A stretch of DNA of 64,000 bases from Pelagibius sp. CAU 1746 (lineage in GTDB: Bacteria; Pseudomonadota; Alphaproteobacteria; Kiloniellales; Kiloniellaceae), in assembly GCF_039839785.1 (NCBI RefSeq), contig NZ_JBDOQT010000001.1, forward strand, positions 1,302,001-1,366,000, given 5' to 3'. Positions 62,029 through 64,000 of this stretch are shown one piece after another. The notes beneath the pieces were generated by a model that saw only the letters and a program-made list of their open reading frames with translations, was not told the DNA's origin and did not search any database. Position 1 is the first letter of the stretch. Every line of letters begins with the position of its first letter. Both the position numbers and the translations under genes were made by a program.

Positions 62029-63384
62029 CTAGACCGGCAGCCAGATGCGGGCGCGCAGCCCGCCCCCCGGAGCGCTCTCCAGGGTCACGTCGCCGCCGTG
62101 GCTGCGCGCGACGTCGCGGGCGATGGTCAGGCCCAGGCCGATTCCGCCGGTCGCCGGATTGCGCGATTGCTCCAGCCGGTAGAAGGGCTTGAAGACGTCC
62201 TCGTGGCACTCCGCGGGAATGCCGGGGCCGTCGTCGTCCACCGTGATCTCGACCGTATTCTTGCGCCGCCCGGCGCGCACCGCCACGTGCTCGCCGTGGC
62301 GCTGGGCGTTGGCGATGAGGTTGGTCAGGCAGCGGCGCATGCCGTCGCGACGCAGCGGCAGGGTGATGTCCTGCTCCACGTGCAGGTCGACGGCGTGGCC
62401 GTCGCGGGTCATCTGAGCCACCACGTCGCGCAGCAGTCCGCCCAGGTCGGTGGGCGCCGGCGTTTCCTGACCCTCGCCGCGGGCGAAGGCGAGGTAGCCT
62501 TCCACCATATGCCCCATCTCGGCCACGTCGGAGCGCAGGTTCTGCACGTCGGGCACGTCCTCCAGCATCTCGAGCTGCAGCTTCATGCGGGTCAGCGGCG
62601 TGCGCAGGTCGTGACTGACGCCGGCCAGCATTTCGGTGCGCTGCTGGATCTGGCGCTTGATGCGATCGCGCATGTTGATGAAGGCGGCGGCGGCCTGACG
62701 CACCTCGGTCGCGCCTTCCGGCTTGAAGTCGCGCACCTCCTGGCCCTTGCCGAAACTCTCCGCGGCGCGTGCCAGACGGCGGATCGGCTTCACCTGGTTG
62801 CGCATGAAGATGACCGCGATGCCGAACAGCAGGATCGAGCTGCCGATGGTCCAGAAGATGAAGATGTAGGTGGTCGAGGAAAACAGCCGCTCGTCGGTCA
62901 CCAGCACGCGCAGCACGCCCTTGGGCAACTGCACCAGGATCTCCACCCGGTCCTTGATGGAACGGGCGTCGATGGCGAAGGGCTGGCGCAGGCGCTCCTG
63001 CAGGGCGTCGGTCAGGCGCGATTCCACCACGCCGCGCACCTGGCGCTGCGCCGGCACCAGCAATTCGGCCCCTTCGGTCAGGGTCAGCTCAAGCTGCATG
63101 GCGCTGCGCGCCAGATGGAAGATGCGGCGCTGATCGAGGTCGCTTTCGCTGCGCGACAGCAGGGTAATGACCGCGGCGACGTCGCCGGCCAGGCCCTGGG
63201 CCAGGCGTTTGGTGATGGTGTCGTAATGGCGGTCGTAGAACACCCAGGTGGAAATCACCTGCATGAGGATCAGCGGAGTGACGATGATCAGCACCGCGCG
63301 GCCCAGCAGGGAGCGCGGCAGGAAGCGGCGGATCGGCCCCGGTCCGCCTTGCGGGTAGAGAGGGTCGGGTGGGGAGCTGTTCAT
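62029..63384 (-). CDS. Sensor histidine kinase, EnvZ-like
   Basis: A 451-residue membrane kinase. Helices lie at about 27-50 and 172-194, with a periplasmic sensor domain of about 120 residues between. A HAMP linker follows (about 195-250). The phospho-acceptor is His258 in AGVSHDLRTPLTRMK. The N box is NLIANAQRHG (355-364), and DDDGPGIP and GGIGLGLT are the G boxes. It lies 34 bp downstream of its partner response regulator gene on the minus strand. The signal is unknown. Confidence 0.92.
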   Translation of the reverse strand: MNSSPPDPLYPQGGPGPIRRFLPRSLLGRAVLIIVTPLILMQVISTWVFYDRHYDTITKRLAQGLAGDVAAVITLLSRSESDLDQRRIFHLARSAMQLELTLTEGAELLVPAQRQVRGVVESRLTDALQERLRQPFAIDARSIKDRVEILVQLPKGVLRVLVTDERLFSSTTYIFIFWTIGSSILLFGIAVIFMRNQVKPIRRLARAAESFGKGQEVRDFKPEGATEVRQAAAAFINMRDRIKRQIQQRTEMLAGVSHDLRTPLTRMKLQLEMLEDVPDVQNLRSDVAEMGHMVEGYLAFARGEGQETPAPTDLGGLLRDVVAQMTRDGHAVDLHVEQDITLPLRRDGMRRCLTNLIANAQRHGEHVAVRAGRRKNTVEITVDDDGPGIPAECHEDVFKPFYRLEQSRNPATGGIGLGLTIARDVARSHGGDVTLESAPGGGLRARIWLPV

Positions 63385-63418
63385 GGCTCCGGGCTCTTGC
63401 GGGAAAAGTGTCGCAGCA

Positions 63419-64000
63419 TCAATCGGGCATCAGCACGTAACCCGTGCCGCGCACGGTCTGCAGGTAGCGTGGGAATTTCGGGTCGATCTCGATCTTGCGG
63501 CGCAGGCGGGTGACCTGCACGTCGATGGTACGGGTATTGCCGCTGATCATGCTCTCTTCGCCCAGGTCGTCACGGCTGATCGGCTCGCCGGCGCGCCGCG
63601 CCAGGGCCTTCAGCAAGGAGGCTTCGGCGGTGGTCAGGCGCACGAAGGCGCCGGCCCGGGTCAGTTCCTCGCGCTCCAGGTCGAAGCAGAACTCGCCGAA
63701 GACGACCTTGGTCTGCGGCGGCGCGGCGGCCGGCGGCGGCACGCGGCGCAGAATGGCGTTGATGCGCAGCACCAGTTCGCGCGGCTCGAAGGGTTTCGGC
63801 AGGTAGTCGTCGGCGCCGCATTCGAAGCCTGCGATGCGGTTTTCGGTCTCGTTCATGGCGGTCAGCAGCAGGATCGGCACCGCGCTTTCGCGCCGCAGGG
63901 TCTCGGTCAGCTGCAGGCCGGTCTCGCCGGGCATCATGATGTCGAGCACCAGAAGGTCGAAGGCGATGGAGGTCAGCTTGGCCCGCGCGTCGGCGGCGTC
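63419..64000 (-). CDS. OmpR-family response regulator, N-terminus outside the window
   Basis: The frame remains open to base 64000, so the start lies beyond the window. The visible 193 residues begin inside the receiver domain, include the phospho-acceptor Asp in LVLDIMMPGETGL, and end with an OmpR/PhoB winged helix (RTIDVQVTRLRRKIEIDPKF and LQTVRGTGYVLMPD). A Pro/Ala linker (VPPPAAAPPQT) joins the two. It is co-transcribed with the downstream histidine kinase. Confidence 0.92.
   Translation of the reverse strand, partial: DAADARAKLTSIAFDLLVLDIMMPGETGLQLTETLRRESAVPILLLTAMNETENRIAGFECGADDYLPKPFEPRELVLRINAILRRVPPPAAAPPQTKVVFGEFCFDLEREELTRAGAFVRLTTAEASLLKALARRAGEPISRDDLGEESMISGNTRTIDVQVTRLRRKIEIDPKFPRYLQTVRGTGYVLMPD

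Overview
The window is a chromosomal segment of a GC-rich alphaproteobacterium. Ubiquinol-dependent petABC, ubiK, the prs-rplY-pth-ychF operon, the lgt-midA-pgeF run, the MoxR-DUF58-DUF4159 cluster, a phasin gene and a CtrA-type TTAA-N7-TTAA box all point there. A complete ectoine locus (ectABC-ask with a divergent MarR-type ectR) and the end of a hopanoid transporter (hpnN) suggest a marine or salt-exposed member of the Rhodospirillales/Kiloniellales-type lineages. This placement is inference: there is no rRNA gene in the window. Almost all of it is ordinary chromosome. I see no prophage, transposase, integrase or CRISPR array.

Layout, 0-17 kb: the end of hpnN, a tRNA-Gln(TTG), a PAS gene behind a CtrA-type box, an MFS permease divergent from an AraC regulator, a VOC protein, a methyltransferase, and the ergothioneine pair egtB-egtD. 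Then come DUF924, cupin, PNPOx-like and EEP genes, and a quinone/electrophile-stress group (glutathionyl-hydroquinone reductase, pirin, WrbA, divergent LysR).

17-40 kb: tspO, then a MoxR/DUF58/DUF4159/large membrane protein operon on the minus strand. DUF1285, a NUDIX enzyme, DUF6111 and cca lie on the plus strand. After these are trmL-hemF, petABC (cytochrome bc1) with a clear terminator, mtnP, a VOC protein, a lipoprotein, a dienelactone hydrolase, and ychF-pth-rplY-prs with a long hairpin in the rplY leader.

40-54 kb: an M24-family protein without metal ligands, pgeF-midA-lgt, hldD and an orphan PstS-like protein. A two-gene cassette of unknown function (46.1-47.3 kb) encodes a secreted Cys-containing protein and a three-helix membrane protein. 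Next are ubiK, ybjN, proC, ybaK, a TetR gene, a phasin gene with paired PhaR-like boxes, a secreted dienelactone hydrolase and an orphan membrane protein in AT-richer DNA.

54-64 kb: ask-ectC-ectB-ectA (minus strand) and ectR, which share an intergenic region with repeated operator-like sequence. Then follow an unclassified gene with palindromes upstream, csaA, a LysE exporter, a receiver-like protein lacking its phospho-acceptor Asp, and a histidine kinase/OmpR-type regulator pair cut by the window edge.

Two families of short palindromic repeats are scattered between genes. One has a modular plan, hairpin-CCATGG-spacer-CCATGG-hairpin, with solo-hairpin derivatives. The other carries CCTCATGCTGAGGAG at one end and CTCGAAGCATGGG at the other. 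The best candidates for undescribed biology are the 46.1-47.3 kb cassette, the modular repeat family, the degenerate receiver protein, and the regulatory sites upstream of the PAS, phasin and ectoine genes.
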